Shown here one piece after another: positions 8,963-17,889 of a stretch of 64,000 bases of DNA. The notes below the pieces were generated by a model. It saw nothing but the letters and a program-made list of their open reading frames with translations. It was not told where the DNA came from and ran no database searches. How positions within the stretch are numbered: the first letter of the stretch is position 1; the number at the start of each line of letters is the position of its first letter. Source of the DNA: Falsibacillus albus (GTDB lineage Bacteria > Bacillota > Bacilli > Bacillales > DSM-25281); NCBI RefSeq assembly GCF_003668575.1, contig NZ_RCVZ01000014.1, forward strand, positions 42,779 through 106,778, written 5' to 3'. Made by a program: the position numbers and the translations under genes.

Positions 8963-11080
8963 ATGAATGGGCTGCTTTGGGTTAATCTTATTGCATTTCT
9001 TCTTGTAACCGCTTACGCAATCAGTTTGTTTGTGTATGTCGTCAAAACGAGAATCCAATATATCAAACTCGGAAAAAAAGTCGAGTTCGATAACAATGTC
9101 AAAGAGCGCTTGAACAAAATCTGGGTGAATGTGTTCGGCCAGAAGAAATTATTGAAGGATAAAAAGAGCGGATCGATTCATGTCATGTTCTTTTATGGAT
9201 TTTTACTCGTCCAGTTTGGGGCGATCGATTTTATTTGGAAGGGGATTAATCCAGGATCGCATCTACCGCTGGGACCGTTGTATCCTGCTTTTACATTCTT
9301 CCAGGAAATTGTGACATTGGTCATTTTATTCGCGGTTTGCTGGGCGTTTTACCGCCGCTATATCGAAAAGCTTGTCCGTTTGAAGCGCGGATTCAAATCA
9401 GGTCTGGTGCTTTTATTCATTGGAGGGCTTATGCTTTCCGTCTTGATCGGAAACGGGATGAGCATCATTTGGCACGGCGAGGAGCTGTCATGGACTGAGC
9501 CCGTGGCGTCCTTGGTCGCGACGGTATTCGGAGCGATTGGAAAAACGGCTTCCATCACGATTTTCTATTTTGCCTGGTGGGTGCATTTGACGTTCCTTCT
9601 CGGGTTCTTGGTTTACGTACCACAGTCCAAGCATGCCCACTTGCTTGCAGGACCTGCGAACGTTTATTTTAATCGCCTTGAAAACGTCGGGAAATTGAAG
9701 CCGATCGATTTTGAGGATGAATCACAGGAATCGTTCGGTGTCGGCAAGATTGAAGATTTCACGCAGCTTCAGTTGATCGATCTGTACGCATGTGTAGAAT
9801 GCGGCCGATGCACGAATATGTGTCCAGCGACCGGAAGCGGAAAAATGCTTTCGCCGATGGACTTGATCGTGAAGCTTCGCGATCATTTGACGAACCACGG
9901 TGCGGTTGTCACATCCAAACAGCCATGGGTGCCGACCTTTGCTTTCTCCAAAACGAAAGGCAATCAATTGGCGCTGGCCAGTGCCGGCCAGGGGGCTGAA
10001 GAGGCTGCTGCAGGATTATCCTACAGTCCAAGCTTGATCGGCGATGTCATCACGGAAGAAGAGATCTGGGCATGTACGACATGCCGCAACTGTGAAGATC
10101 AATGCCCGGTCATGAATGAACACGTCGATAAAATCATCGACCTTCGCCGCTATCTTGTACTGACGGAAGGGAAGATGGATGCAGATGCCCAAAGGGCGAT
10201 GCAGAATATCGAACGTCAAGGAAACCCGTGGGGATTGAACCGCAAAGAGCGCGAGAATTGGCGCGAAGCACGCGAAGATGTCCATGTGCCGACAGTGAAA
10301 GAAATGAAAAAAGCCGATGAATCATTTGAATATTTATTCTGGGTAGGCTCCATGGGTTCATTTGATAACCGAAGCCAAAAAATCGCGCTATCGTTTGCCA
10401 AGCTGTTGAATGAAGCGGGTGTGAAGTTCGCGATTCTCGGCAACAAGGAGAAAAACTCAGGAGATACGCCGCGCCGTTTAGGAAATGAATTCTTGTTCCA
10501 GGAGCTGGCCACGCAAAATATTGCGGAGTTTGAAAAGAACGAAGTGAAGAAAATCGTGACGATCGATCCGCATGCCTACAACATCTTTAAAAATGAGTAT
10601 CCGGATTTCGGACTCGCCGCAGAAGTTTACCACCATACAGAGCTGCTAGCGAAGCTGGTGGAAGAGGGGCGCCTTAAGCCTAAGTTTGAAGTCAATGAAA
10701 CGATCACGTTCCATGACTCCTGTTATTTGGGCAGATATAACGAAGTCTACGATCCGCCGCGTGAAATCCTAAAATCAATCCCTGGCGTGAAATTGATCGA
10801 AATGGAGCGCAACCGGGAAAAAGGAATGTGCTGCGGTGCAGGAGGCGGCTTGATGTGGATGGAAGAAGATACAGGCCACCGCGTCAATGTTGCACGGACG
10901 GAGCAGGCTCTCTCCGTCAATCCATCGGTCATCAGCTCAGGCTGTCCTTACTGCTTGACGATGCTTTCCGACGGAACAAAAGCAAAAGAAGTAGAGGAAA
11001 GCGTCAGCACATATGATGTAGCCGAGCTTCTCGAAAAAGCCGTGTGCGGGGACGGCAGCAAAGAAACCCTCGTATCCTAA
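8963..11080 (+). CDS. fadF: Iron-sulfur electron-transfer protein FadF (heterodisulfide reductase-related)
   Basis: 705 aa membrane protein thought to pass electrons from acyl-CoA dehydrogenase/ETF to the quinone pool during beta-oxidation. The N-terminal about 230 residues hold five to six hydrophobic segments (nitrate-reductase-gamma-like). Two 4Fe-4S motifs follow, CVECGRCTNMCP starting at C277 and CTTCRNCEDQCP starting at C371. The C-terminal half has two cysteine-rich CCG-type domains, including CCGAGGG at C623. The ATG follows AAAGGGGAGATCTACGG. In B. subtilis fadF is upstream of acdA and under FadR; the FadR-like operator at its promoter agrees. Confidence 0.92.
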   Translation: MNGLLWVNLIAFLLVTAYAISLFVYVVKTRIQYIKLGKKVEFDNNVKERLNKIWVNVFGQKKLLKDKKSGSIHVMFFYGFLLVQFGAIDFIWKGINPGSHLPLGPLYPAFTFFQEIVTLVILFAVCWAFYRRYIEKLVRLKRGFKSGLVLLFIGGLMLSVLIGNGMSIIWHGEELSWTEPVASLVATVFGAIGKTASITIFYFAWWVHLTFLLGFLVYVPQSKHAHLLAGPANVYFNRLENVGKLKPIDFEDESQESFGVGKIEDFTQLQLIDLYACVECGRCTNMCPATGSGKMLSPMDLIVKLRDHLTNHGAVVTSKQPWVPTFAFSKTKGNQLALASAGQGAEEAAAGLSYSPSLIGDVITEEEIWACTTCRNCEDQCPVMNEHVDKIIDLRRYLVLTEGKMDADAQRAMQNIERQGNPWGLNRKERENWREAREDVHVPTVKEMKKADESFEYLFWVGSMGSFDNRSQKIALSFAKLLNEAGVKFAILGNKEKNSGDTPRRLGNEFLFQELATQNIAEFEKNEVKKIVTIDPHAYNIFKNEYPDFGLAAEVYHHTELLAKLVEEGRLKPKFEVNETITFHDSCYLGRYNEVYDPPREILKSIPGVKLIEMERNREKGMCCGAGGGLMWMEEDTGHRVNVARTEQALSVNPSVISSGCPYCLTMLSDGTKAKEVEESVSTYDVAELLEKAVCGDGSKETLVS

Positions 11081-11089
11081 AAGAAAGCC

Positions 11090-11130
11090 AGCCCTGCCCC
11101 TTTGGTGACAGGCACCGGGGGGTGGGGCTG
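11090..11130 (+). terminator. Hairpin after fadF built on the GGTGCCTGTCACC repeat
   Basis: CAGCCCTGCCCC ... GGGGTGGGGCTG encloses GGTGACAGGCACC (repeat copy 4). A U tract is absent (TCAAAT follows), so termination is plausible but not certain. Confidence 0.5.
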
Positions 11131-11277
11131 TCAAATACAATTGAATGTGTAGTAGGATGTGAAAATGTTTGAATTTTTTATAAAATATTTCAATTCCTAC
11201 TATTTTTCTTGTAGAATAGAAGTATATGAAGCGTTTTCAATATGGGGGCAATTTGTCCCTTTCTTTTTTAACCTATG

Positions 11278-11292
11278 TCGAGCGAGCGTTCA
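11278..11292. promoter_or_regulatory. Possible TetR-type operator upstream of the thiolase gene
   Basis: TCGAGCGAGCGTTCA. Read on the minus strand it matches the fadF palindrome at 10 of 14 positions and is an imperfect inverted repeat. It could be a divergent FadR site or the target of the TetR regulator encoded at 17236. Confidence 0.35.
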
Positions 11293-11301
11293 GTCAAGAT
11301 T

Positions 11302-11316
11302 TTGTAAGCGTTTACC
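11302..11316. promoter_or_regulatory. CcpA catabolite-responsive element (cre) upstream of the thiolase gene
   Basis: TTGTAAGCGTTTACC matches WTGNAANCGNWNNCW at 14 of 15 positions and is almost palindromic. It sits 39 nt upstream of the start codon, so CcpA repression by preferred sugars is likely. A second, poorer candidate (ATGAAGCGTTTTCA) lies near 11226. Confidence 0.7.
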
Positions 11317-11354
11317 TAAAGTGTGTTTAATGACAGGAAAAGGAGAGATTCTTT

Positions 11355-12545
11355 ATGGGGAAAACAGTCATTATCAGCGGTGCACGTACACCATTCGGAA
11401 AGTTGGGGGGCGGCTTGAGTTCCATGACCGCATCTGAACTGGGCGGCATCACGGTCGCAGAATCATTGAAAAGAGCTGGGGTACAGCCTGATCAAGTGGA
11501 GGAAGTCATCTTGGGTTCGGTGCTCCAAGGCGGCCAGGGACAGATCCCTTCCAGACAGGCTGCGCGCCATGCCGGGTTGCCGTGGGAAGTAAAGACGGAA
11601 ACGATCAATAAAGTCTGCGCATCCGGAATGAGGAGCGTCACATTGGCGGATCAAATCATTCGTGCGGGCGATGGCGAAGTGATCGTGGCAGGCGGAATGG
11701 AATCGATGTCCAATGCGCCATATGTTCTTCCGAAAGCGAGATGGGGCTTCAGGATGGGTGACTCAACGGTGAAGGATTTAATGATTCACGATGGATTGAC
11801 TTGCTCATTTAATGGGGTACATATGGGCACCTATGGGAATTCGACGGCAAGAGAGTTTGAGATTACGAGAGAGCAGCAGGACGAATGGGCGCTTAGAAGC
11901 CATCAGCGTGCGGTCAAGGCGATGGAAGAAGGTGTTTTTGCCGAGGAAATCGTACCTGTCAGCATTCCGCAAAGAAAAGGCGATCCGATTGTCGTAAGCC
12001 AGGATGAGGCGCCAAGAAAGGATACATCGATTGAAAAGCTTGCGAAGCTTTCATCCGTGTTCGACCACGATGGGACCATCACGGCAGGGAATGCCCCTGG
12101 TGTCAATGACGGGGCGGCAGCGATGCTGTTGATGAGCGAGGAAAGGGCAGCGAAGGAAGGAAAGACGCCACTAGCGACAATTTTGGCACATACTGCCCTC
12201 GCGGTGGAAGCAAAGGACTTCCCGCAGACCCCAGGACTTGTCATCAATGAGCTTTTGAAGAAAACAGGTAAATCATTGGATGAAATCGATTTGTTTGAAA
12301 TCAATGAAGCATTTGCAGCGGTTTCCTTGGCAAGCAGCAAAATTGCCGGGCTTGACCCGGAGAAAGTGAATGTCAATGGCGGGGCAATAGCATTGGGGCA
12401 TCCGATCGGTGCATCTGGAGCACGCATTATATTGACGCTTGCCTATGAGCTGAAAAGACGCGGCGGCGGATTCGGAATCGCAGCGATTTGCAGCGGCGGC
12501 GGCCAGGGAGATGCCATCATGATTGAGGTTCCGAAGTCGGAGTGA
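11355..12545 (+). CDS. Acetyl-CoA acetyltransferase (thiolase, MmgA/FadA-like)
   Basis: Thiolase that cleaves or condenses acetoacetyl-CoA and 3-ketoacyl-CoA. The 396 aa protein has the nucleophile Cys88 in KVCASGM, the active-site His349 in GHPIGASG and Cys379 in CSGGGQGD, all three residues of the thiolase centre. The ATG lies behind AAAGGAGAGATTCTTT. It opens a run thiolase, 3-hydroxybutyryl-CoA dehydrogenase, acyl-CoA dehydrogenase x2, TetR, icmF, a common arrangement in Bacillaceae resembling B. subtilis mmgABC. Degradative versus biosynthetic direction cannot be told from sequence. Regulation by CcpA is suggested by the cre. Confidence 0.93.
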   Translation: MGKTVIISGARTPFGKLGGGLSSMTASELGGITVAESLKRAGVQPDQVEEVILGSVLQGGQGQIPSRQAARHAGLPWEVKTETINKVCASGMRSVTLADQIIRAGDGEVIVAGGMESMSNAPYVLPKARWGFRMGDSTVKDLMIHDGLTCSFNGVHMGTYGNSTAREFEITREQQDEWALRSHQRAVKAMEEGVFAEEIVPVSIPQRKGDPIVVSQDEAPRKDTSIEKLAKLSSVFDHDGTITAGNAPGVNDGAAAMLLMSEERAAKEGKTPLATILAHTALAVEAKDFPQTPGLVINELLKKTGKSLDEIDLFEINEAFAAVSLASSKIAGLDPEKVNVNGGAIALGHPIGASGARIILTLAYELKRRGGGFGIAAICSGGGQGDAIMIEVPKSE

Positions 12546-12625
12546 GCCTGGATTTTGAATCGAATTTTAATAAATGAGTCTTGCTTGGAAAAAAAGCATG
12601 ACCAAAGGAAGTTATCGAAAAAGGC

Positions 12626-12666
12626 GTTGATTGGAGCAGAAGGTGCGAGAGGCGCCGAAATCAACC
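12626..12666. repeat. Family B intergenic element, copy 2 (short)
   Basis: GTTGATTGGAGCAGAAGGTGC ... GGCGCCGAAATCAAC, a 41-nt deletion form with both ends kept. It lies inside the thiolase-hydroxybutyryl-CoA dehydrogenase gap. Confidence 0.7.
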
Positions 12667-12732
12667 TTGAACAGCCTATATGAAAATAACCTTTGAAAAA
12701 CGTGTACCACTACCATTGGGGAGGAAGACAAA

Positions 12733-13584
12733 ATGAATATCAAAAAAGTGATGGTCATCGGTGCCGGTCAAATGGGCTCCGGAATCGCGCAAGTCTGTGC
12801 ACAGGCCGGCTATTCGGTCATTTTGAATGATTTAAAAGAGGAATTCCTGGAGCGGGGAATGGGAGTCATTACGAAGAACCTTTCCCGCAGCGTGGAAAAG
12901 GGACGCATGACCGAGGATGAAAAGAATGCCGCAATATCCAATCTGACGAAGTCGACGGATCTGCAGGATGCCGAAAACGTGGATATCGTGATCGAAGCCG
13001 CAGTTGAAAACATGGAGATCAAAACGAAGATCTTCGCACAGCTCGATGAAATAGCACCAGCCCATGCCATCCTTGCATCGAATACATCGTCACTGCCGAT
13101 CACTGAAATAGCGGCAGCAACCAAGCGGCAAGAACAAGTCATCGGTATGCACTTCATGAATCCGGTGCCGGTCATGAAGCTTGTCGAAATCATCCGCGGC
13201 CTTGCGACGACGGATGAAGTATATCAGGCCATCGAGGACATGACGAAGTCGCTTAAAAAAGTACCTGTGGAAGTGAACGACTTTCCGGGCTTCGTCTCCA
13301 ACCGCATCTTGATGCCGATGATCAACGAAGCCATCTACACGTTGTATGAAGGAGTCGCAACCGTGGAGGCGATCGACGAAGTGATGAAGCTCGGCATGAA
13401 CCATCCGATGGGGCCGCTCACATTGGCTGATTTTATCGGACTCGATACGTGCCTGTACATCATGGAGACGCTTCATGAAGGCTTCGGGGACGACAAATAC
13501 CGTCCATGCCCGCTCCTGCGCAAATATGTCAAAGCCGGCTGGATCGGGAAAAAATCGGGCAGAGGATTCTATAGCTACAGCTAA
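12733..13584 (+). CDS. 3-hydroxybutyryl-CoA dehydrogenase (MmgB/Hbd-like)
   Basis: NAD(P)-dependent oxidoreductase interconverting acetoacetyl-CoA and 3-hydroxybutyryl-CoA. The 283 aa protein is of typical length: an N-terminal Rossmann fold with GAGQMGSG (about residues 10-17), the catalytic-region [16 protein letters not shown], and the C-terminal helical domain with [11 protein letters not shown] and [15 protein letters not shown]. The start lies behind GGGGAGGAAGACAAA. Its neighbours suggest it works with the thiolase in short-chain acyl-CoA turnover. Confidence 0.94.
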   Translation: MNIKKVMVIGAGQMGSGIAQVCAQAGYSVILNDLKEEFLERGMGVITKNLSRSVEKGRMTEDEKNAAISNLTKSTDLQDAENVDIVIEAAVENMEIKTKIFAQLDEIAPAHAILASNTSSLPITEIAAATKRQEQVIGMHFMNPVPVMKLVEIIRGLATTDEVYQAIEDMTKSLKKVPVEVNDFPGFVSNRILMPMINEAIYTLYEGVATVEAIDEVMKLGMNHPMGPLTLADFIGLDTCLYIMETLHEGFGDDKYRPCPLLRKYVKAGWIGKKSGRGFYSYS

Positions 13585-13638
13585 GCGTTAGCTGGCGTAC
13601 GGGTCGTGTAAAGGTGAGTCGAATGGTGTCGATTGGCC

Positions 13639-13746
13639 GATATCTACTCCATTTTGGCTGATATATCAAAAAAACGGCTGATATATTATCGAATTTGGCT
13701 GATATATTAAAAAATTGACCGATAAATCTACTATTTTGGCCGATAT
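13639..13746. repeat. Short-period array of GATAT units (20-21 bp period)
   Basis: Units of the form TTGGC(C/T)GATATATC-spacer place GATA at 13639, 13660, 13680, 13701, 13721 and 13742, alternating 21 and 20 bp. It fills most of the 317-bp gap between the hydroxybutyryl-CoA dehydrogenase and acyl-CoA dehydrogenase genes. Apparent minus-strand reading frames here are only translations of the repeat. Confidence 0.85.
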
Positions 13747-13901
13747 CCGAACTCAATCAGATCAATCCAACTTGAAATGGCTGATTTCGAGACTAAAATG
13801 AGGATCTTTTCACCAAATTGATCCAAGCCCGTTTAAAAAGATAAAAAAACGAACAAAGGGATGTTGCGTCACCAAGCTTGTCAGCAACAGGAGGGAGAAA
13901 C

Positions 13902-15038
13902 ATGGATTTACGATTAACAGAAGAGCAGAACATGATGCGGAAAATGGTCCGTGATTTTGCTGAAACGGAAATAGCTCCATTCGTTGAAAGAATGGAGGCA
14001 GGGGAATTTCCGCGGGACATCATCAAGAAGATGGCTGGATTGGGCCTGATGGGAATCACGTCGCCTGAAAAATACGGCGGCGCGGAAATGGATTTCCTCT
14101 CATACATCATCGCGATCCATGAATTGTCAAAAGTCAGTGCGACTGTCGGGGTCATCCTTTCCGTCCACACATCGGTCTGCACGAATCCGATCCTATATTT
14201 CGGAACGGAAGAACAGAAGCAAAAGTATGTCACCAAGCTTGCGTCAGGTGAATATTTAGGGGCATTTTGCCTGACGGAACCGAGCTCGGGATCGGATGCT
14301 GCCAGTCTTAAATCAAGGGCAGTAAAAAAAGATGATCATTATATCATCAACGGCTCGAAGGTGTTCATCACCAATGGGGGAGAAGCCGATGTGTACATCG
14401 TGTTCGCTTTGACGAATAGAGAGGAAGGCAGCAAGGGGATATCCGCATTTATCGTGGAAAAAGGCACCCCGGGACTTGTGATCGGAAAAGATGAGCATAA
14501 GATGGGGTTATATGGATCACGTACGGTTCAGCTCACCTTTGAAGATATGAAAGTACCAGTGGAAAACCTCCTCGGTAATGAAGGGGAAGGCTTTAGGATC
14601 GCGATGGCCAATCTCGATGTCGGACGGATCGGAATTGCGGCGCAAGCGTTGGGGATCGCGGATGCCGCATTTGAAAAATCCGTTGAATATGCGAAGGAAC
14701 GCCAGCAATTCGGTAAGCCGATCGCTGCCCAACAAGGGATCGGCTTCAAACTCGCGGACATGGCAACGAGCGTGGAAGGGGCAAGACTCTTAGTCTATCA
14801 GGCTGCAGAACTTCGGGCAAAAGGCGAGCCATGCGGCAAGGAAGCTTCGATGGCCAAACTGTTTGCATCAAGGGCGGCTGTCGAGGTATCCACAGAAGCA
14901 ATCCAGGTGTTTGGAGGCTACGGATACACGAAGGAATACCCGGTGGAAAGGTACTTCCGGGACGCTAAAATTACGGAAATCTATGAAGGAACAAGTGAGA
15001 TACAACGGATCGTTGTATCGAAGCACTTATTGAGATAA
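13902..15038 (+). CDS. Acyl-CoA dehydrogenase (short-chain/MmgC-like)
   Basis: FAD enzyme that desaturates acyl-CoA at the alpha-beta position and passes electrons to ETF. The 378 aa protein has the N-terminal helical domain, the middle beta domain with CLTEPSSGSDAAS (FAD/acyl binding) and the C-terminal helical domain with [14 protein letters not shown] and YEGTSEIQRIV, whose Glu is the family's catalytic base. I choose the ATG at 13902 because AGGAGGGA lies 5 nt upstream. Chain-length specificity (butyryl, isobutyryl or other) cannot be assigned. The next gene is a paralogue with the same architecture. Confidence 0.93.
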   Translation: MDLRLTEEQNMMRKMVRDFAETEIAPFVERMEAGEFPRDIIKKMAGLGLMGITSPEKYGGAEMDFLSYIIAIHELSKVSATVGVILSVHTSVCTNPILYFGTEEQKQKYVTKLASGEYLGAFCLTEPSSGSDAASLKSRAVKKDDHYIINGSKVFITNGGEADVYIVFALTNREEGSKGISAFIVEKGTPGLVIGKDEHKMGLYGSRTVQLTFEDMKVPVENLLGNEGEGFRIAMANLDVGRIGIAAQALGIADAAFEKSVEYAKERQQFGKPIAAQQGIGFKLADMATSVEGARLLVYQAAELRAKGEPCGKEASMAKLFASRAAVEVSTEAIQVFGGYGYTKEYPVERYFRDAKITEIYEGTSEIQRIVVSKHLLR

Positions 15039-15061
15039 GCTGTTTTCGCAAAGATTGTGAT

Positions 15062-15189
15062 GTTGATTGGAGCAGCAGGTGCGAGACTACTGAGGGATTA
15101 GCCGGTCAGGTGAGACCCCGCATGCGGAAGCCGAGCAGGCTCACCGCACGCCCCTCGGAAAACGAGCGTCCTGCCGTGGAAATCCAACT
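15062..15189. repeat. Family B intergenic element, copy 3 (full length)
   Basis: About 128 nt: GTTGATTGGAGCAGCAGGTGCGAGAC ... GGTGAGACCCCGCA ... CACGCCCCTCGGAAAACGAGCGTCCTGC ... AATCCAAC (sections quoted). The centre has strong internal pairing (GAGACCCCGC region with the GAGCAGGCTC region). It sits between the two acyl-CoA dehydrogenase genes. Confidence 0.85.
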
Positions 15190-15284
15190 TGCCAACCTTG
15201 ATGAATAGCAACAACTTTATGAATAGAGCCTTTAAATAAACCAACTGCAAGAATAATAGATTCTAAACATACGGAGGAATGGTC

Positions 15285-16424
15285 ATGAATTTTCGATTAT
15301 CAGAAGAACACGAAATGCTTAGAAAAATGGTCCGCGATTTTGCCGTGAATGAAGTGGCACCGACTGCTGCTGAAAGAGATGAAGAAGAACGCTTCGACCG
15401 TGAAATCTTTGACAAAATGGCCGAGCTTGGCTTGACGGGGATTCCTTGGCCGGAAGAATACGGAGGCATCGGCTTTGATTATTTGGCTTACTGCATTGCA
15501 GTCGAGGAATTGTCGCGTGTGTGCGCATCGACAGGAGTGACGCTTTCGGCGCACACTTCCTTAGCGGGGTGGCCGATTTATAAGTTCGGTTCAGAAGAGC
15601 AAAAGCAAAAATATTTAAGGCCGATGGCGCAAGGTGAAAAAATCGGTGCTTACGGATTGACGGAGCCGGGTTCAGGATCGGATGCAGGCGGAATGAGAAC
15701 AACGGCGCGTGAAGACGGGGATCATTACATTTTAAACGGTTCAAAAATCTTCATCACAAATGGCGGAATTGCCGATATTTATGTCGTGTTCGCTTTGACA
15801 GATCCATCCCAAAGACAGCGCGGGACAACAGCATTCATCATTGAAAGCGGCTTTGAAGGATTTTCAGTAGGGAAAAAAGAAAAGAAGCTCGGAATCCGTT
15901 CCTCTCCGACAACCGAAATTATTTTTGAAGACTGCCGCGTGCCGAAAGAAAACATCTTGGGAGAAGTAGGGGAAGGCTTCAAAATTGCCATGATGACACT
16001 GGATGGTGGACGCAACGGCATTGCAGCCCAAGCGGTCGGCATCGCACAAGGCGCCCTTGATGCATCAGTCAATTATGCCAAGGAACGCCAGCAATTCGGC
16101 AAACCGATCGCTGCGAATCAAGGCATTTCTTTCAAACTGGCTGACATGGCGACAGGCATAGAAGCATCAAGATTATTGACCTACCAAGCAGCGTGGCTTG
16201 AATCTGAAGGGCTTCCATACGGAAAAGAATCGGCGATGTCGAAGCTCCTTGCAGGCGATACAGCCATGAAGGTGACGACAGAAGCCGTTCAAGTATTCGG
16301 CGGCTACGGCTATACAAAGGACTACCCGGTCGAACGCTTCATGCGAGACGCGAAAATCACGCAAATCTACGAAGGCACACAAGAAATCCAACGCCTGGTC
16401 ATCTCAAGAATGCTGACGAAATAG
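15285..16424 (+). CDS. acdA: Acyl-CoA dehydrogenase AcdA-like
   Basis: Second FAD-dependent acyl-CoA dehydrogenase, 379 aa, with the same motifs as its upstream paralogue: [27 protein letters not shown] and [11 protein letters not shown] with the catalytic Glu. It resembles B. subtilis AcdA, which lies between fadF and rpoE there; in this genome the interval has expanded. The ATG at 15285 lies 7 nt behind GGAGG; an ATG at 15279 abuts it. The stop codon TAG is the first part of the repeat sequence ATAGAAAAGCGGAG, so the 3' end may have been set by repeat insertion. Confidence 0.92.
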   Translation: MNFRLSEEHEMLRKMVRDFAVNEVAPTAAERDEEERFDREIFDKMAELGLTGIPWPEEYGGIGFDYLAYCIAVEELSRVCASTGVTLSAHTSLAGWPIYKFGSEEQKQKYLRPMAQGEKIGAYGLTEPGSGSDAGGMRTTAREDGDHYILNGSKIFITNGGIADIYVVFALTDPSQRQRGTTAFIIESGFEGFSVGKKEKKLGIRSSPTTEIIFEDCRVPKENILGEVGEGFKIAMMTLDGGRNGIAAQAVGIAQGALDASVNYAKERQQFGKPIAANQGISFKLADMATGIEASRLLTYQAAWLESEGLPYGKESAMSKLLAGDTAMKVTTEAVQVFGGYGYTKDYPVERFMRDAKITQIYEGTQEIQRLVISRMLTK

Positions 16425-16777
16425 AAAAGCGGAGGGACCCTTCTTATCGCCGTTTAAGCTGGACTGACCCGAGTGAGATAAAGGAAACACAAAGGCGCTA
16501 GCCTTTGATGTTGACTTATCGTAGACGAGGGGAGGGAAGCTTACTAGGCGATAGGGTCCCGGAGCTAGACAAATAGAAAAGCGGAGCCGGCTTGATCAGA
16601 GGCGAAGAGATTAAAAGGAACAAAGGCTAATTTCGCCACGTCCTGTGGCAACGCCTTTGCTAGTACTTCCTGTACGTCGGAGATAAAGGAAACACGATGA
16701 GCGTCAGCGAATCGATGTTGACTTATCGTAGACACGATGAGGGAAATCTCACAGCCTCTAGCCGGTGGAGCTAGACA
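16420..16777. repeat. Family C intergenic element, two tandem copies
   Basis: Each copy starts AATAGAAAAGCGGAG and ends GGAGCTAGACAA: about 16420-16571 and 16572-16777. They share the internal GAGATAAAGGAAACAC and GATGTTGACTTATCGTAGAC blocks but differ in arm sequence with compensating pairs (GCCGGC opposite GCCGG in copy 2), which points to a conserved folded structure. Copy 2 carries two extra small hairpins (16636-16648 and 16663-16675). No gene is visible from 16425 to 17235. Confidence 0.8.
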
Positions 16778-16996
16778 AGTAGAAAAGCGGAGGCAGCTAG
16801 CCCAGAGGCGATGATCGAAGCGGGAGGTGCGAGATTCCGGAGGGATAAGCGGTCCAGGTGAGACCCCACAGCGAAGCGAGGAAAACTTCGGCGGATGTTC
16901 GATTAAGTTCGGCACGTCCCTGTGCCAACATCGAACGACCTCACTTCCTGTGAGGCCACTCGGAAAGCATGCAACCTGCAGCGGCAATCCACTGTC
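16778..16996. repeat. Chimaeric repeat: start of family C joined to family B copy 4
   Basis: Begins with a third TAGAAAAGCGGAG (family C), then switches near 16813 into family B (GATCGAAGCGGGAGGTGCGAG ... CAGCGGCAATCCAC). The family B part contains an inserted module with two short hairpins, 16911-16926 and 16940-16954. The same module occurs in family B copy 7 at 31820-31880. Confidence 0.75.
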
Positions 16997-17172
16997 ATCA
17001 AGTTTTGGCACCTAGCAAAAAAACAAAATGAAAAAAGCCTTTCGAAATCAGTCAAAAACAAACAGGGGTATGTTTCGATATATAGATAGCAGCATCGTAA
17101 GAACAAAGGGAATGGATGGGACGACGAACAAAAAGAAGCTTTTAGATGTTAGTCAAGGTGAACGGATCCGGA

Positions 17173-17195
17173 GACGAAGTTGGGGGACTTCGTCT
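17173..17195 (+). other. Hairpin upstream of the TetR gene
   Basis: GACGAAGT, TGGGG loop, ACTTCGTC. If translation starts at 17236 it lies in the untranslated leader, where it could affect expression; if translation starts at 17146 it is inside the coding region. Confidence 0.4.
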
Positions 17196-17235
17196 TGTCC
17201 TGAAGGGAGAAAAGAAAGCAGAGGCGGTCGATATT

Positions 17236-17889
17236 TTGAATAAAAAACGAGAAGTCCATGCTTCCGTCAAGGATGAACGCCTGGTCATGAAAAGAAGGGA
17301 TCAGATGATAAGAGGCGCAGTTTCTCTTTTTAAGAAAAAGGGATTCCACCGCACGACAACAAGAGAAATTGCCCGCGCGGCCGGCTTCAGCATCGGTACT
17401 TTATATGAATATATCCGGACGAAGGAAGATGTGCTTTATTTGGTCTGCGACAGCATCTATGATCAAGTCCGCGACAGGCTGCTCGGGATGGATACGAGCC
17501 AGGGGACACTCGAGAGCCTGAAGCTTGGCATCGCCTACTATTTTAAAATCATGGATGAAATGCAGGATGAAGTGCTCGTCATGTATCAGGAAGTAAAATC
17601 GCTGACAAAGGACGCTTTGCCATATGTATTGAAGAAAGAGCTGGAAATGGTGGGGATGTTTGAATCACTCATCCGCAATTGTGTAACCAATGGTGAGTTG
17701 GAAATTCATCCGAATCATATTCATATGCTTGCCCATAACATTTTCGTCCAAGGACAGATGTGGGGCTTTAGGAGATGGGCGCTCCGGAAGGAATGCTCGA
17801 TTGAACAATATATAACCATTCAAACAGATTTATTGTTTTCAGGAATAAAGGGGTACCAAAAACCTGTTGGAACAGGAGGAGAACGATGA
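17236..17889 (+). CDS. TetR/AcrR family transcriptional regulator
   Basis: About 217 aa dimeric repressor. The N-terminal helix-turn-helix is [27 protein letters not shown] (quoted in parts: [12 protein letters not shown], then [14 protein letters not shown]), followed by an all-helical ligand domain. Its stop overlaps the icmF start (ATGA), so it is coupled to the mutase and probably senses an acyl-CoA of this pathway. I prefer the TTG at 17236, 8 nt behind AGAGGCGG, since residues before it look unconserved; an ATG at 17146 would add 30 residues. It is distinct from FadR. The candidate operator at 11278 could be its target, but nothing proves this. Confidence 0.87.
   Translation: MNKKREVHASVKDERLVMKRRDQMIRGAVSLFKKKGFHRTTTREIARAAGFSIGTLYEYIRTKEDVLYLVCDSIYDQVRDRLLGMDTSQGTLESLKLGIAYYFKIMDEMQDEVLVMYQEVKSLTKDALPYVLKKELEMVGMFESLIRNCVTNGELEIHPNHIHMLAHNIFVQGQMWGFRRWALRKECSIEQYITIQTDLLFSGIKGYQKPVGTGGER

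Noticed and set aside
11159..11437. 92-codon plus-strand frame upstream of and into the thiolase gene
   Set aside because: Overlaps a certain gene in another frame and covers the cre site and probable promoter region; composition unlike coding sequence.
13529..13756. Minus-strand 75-codon frame with ISAKF-like repeats
   Set aside because: Translation of the GATAT array and overlap with the end of the dehydrogenase gene; no ribosome binding site.
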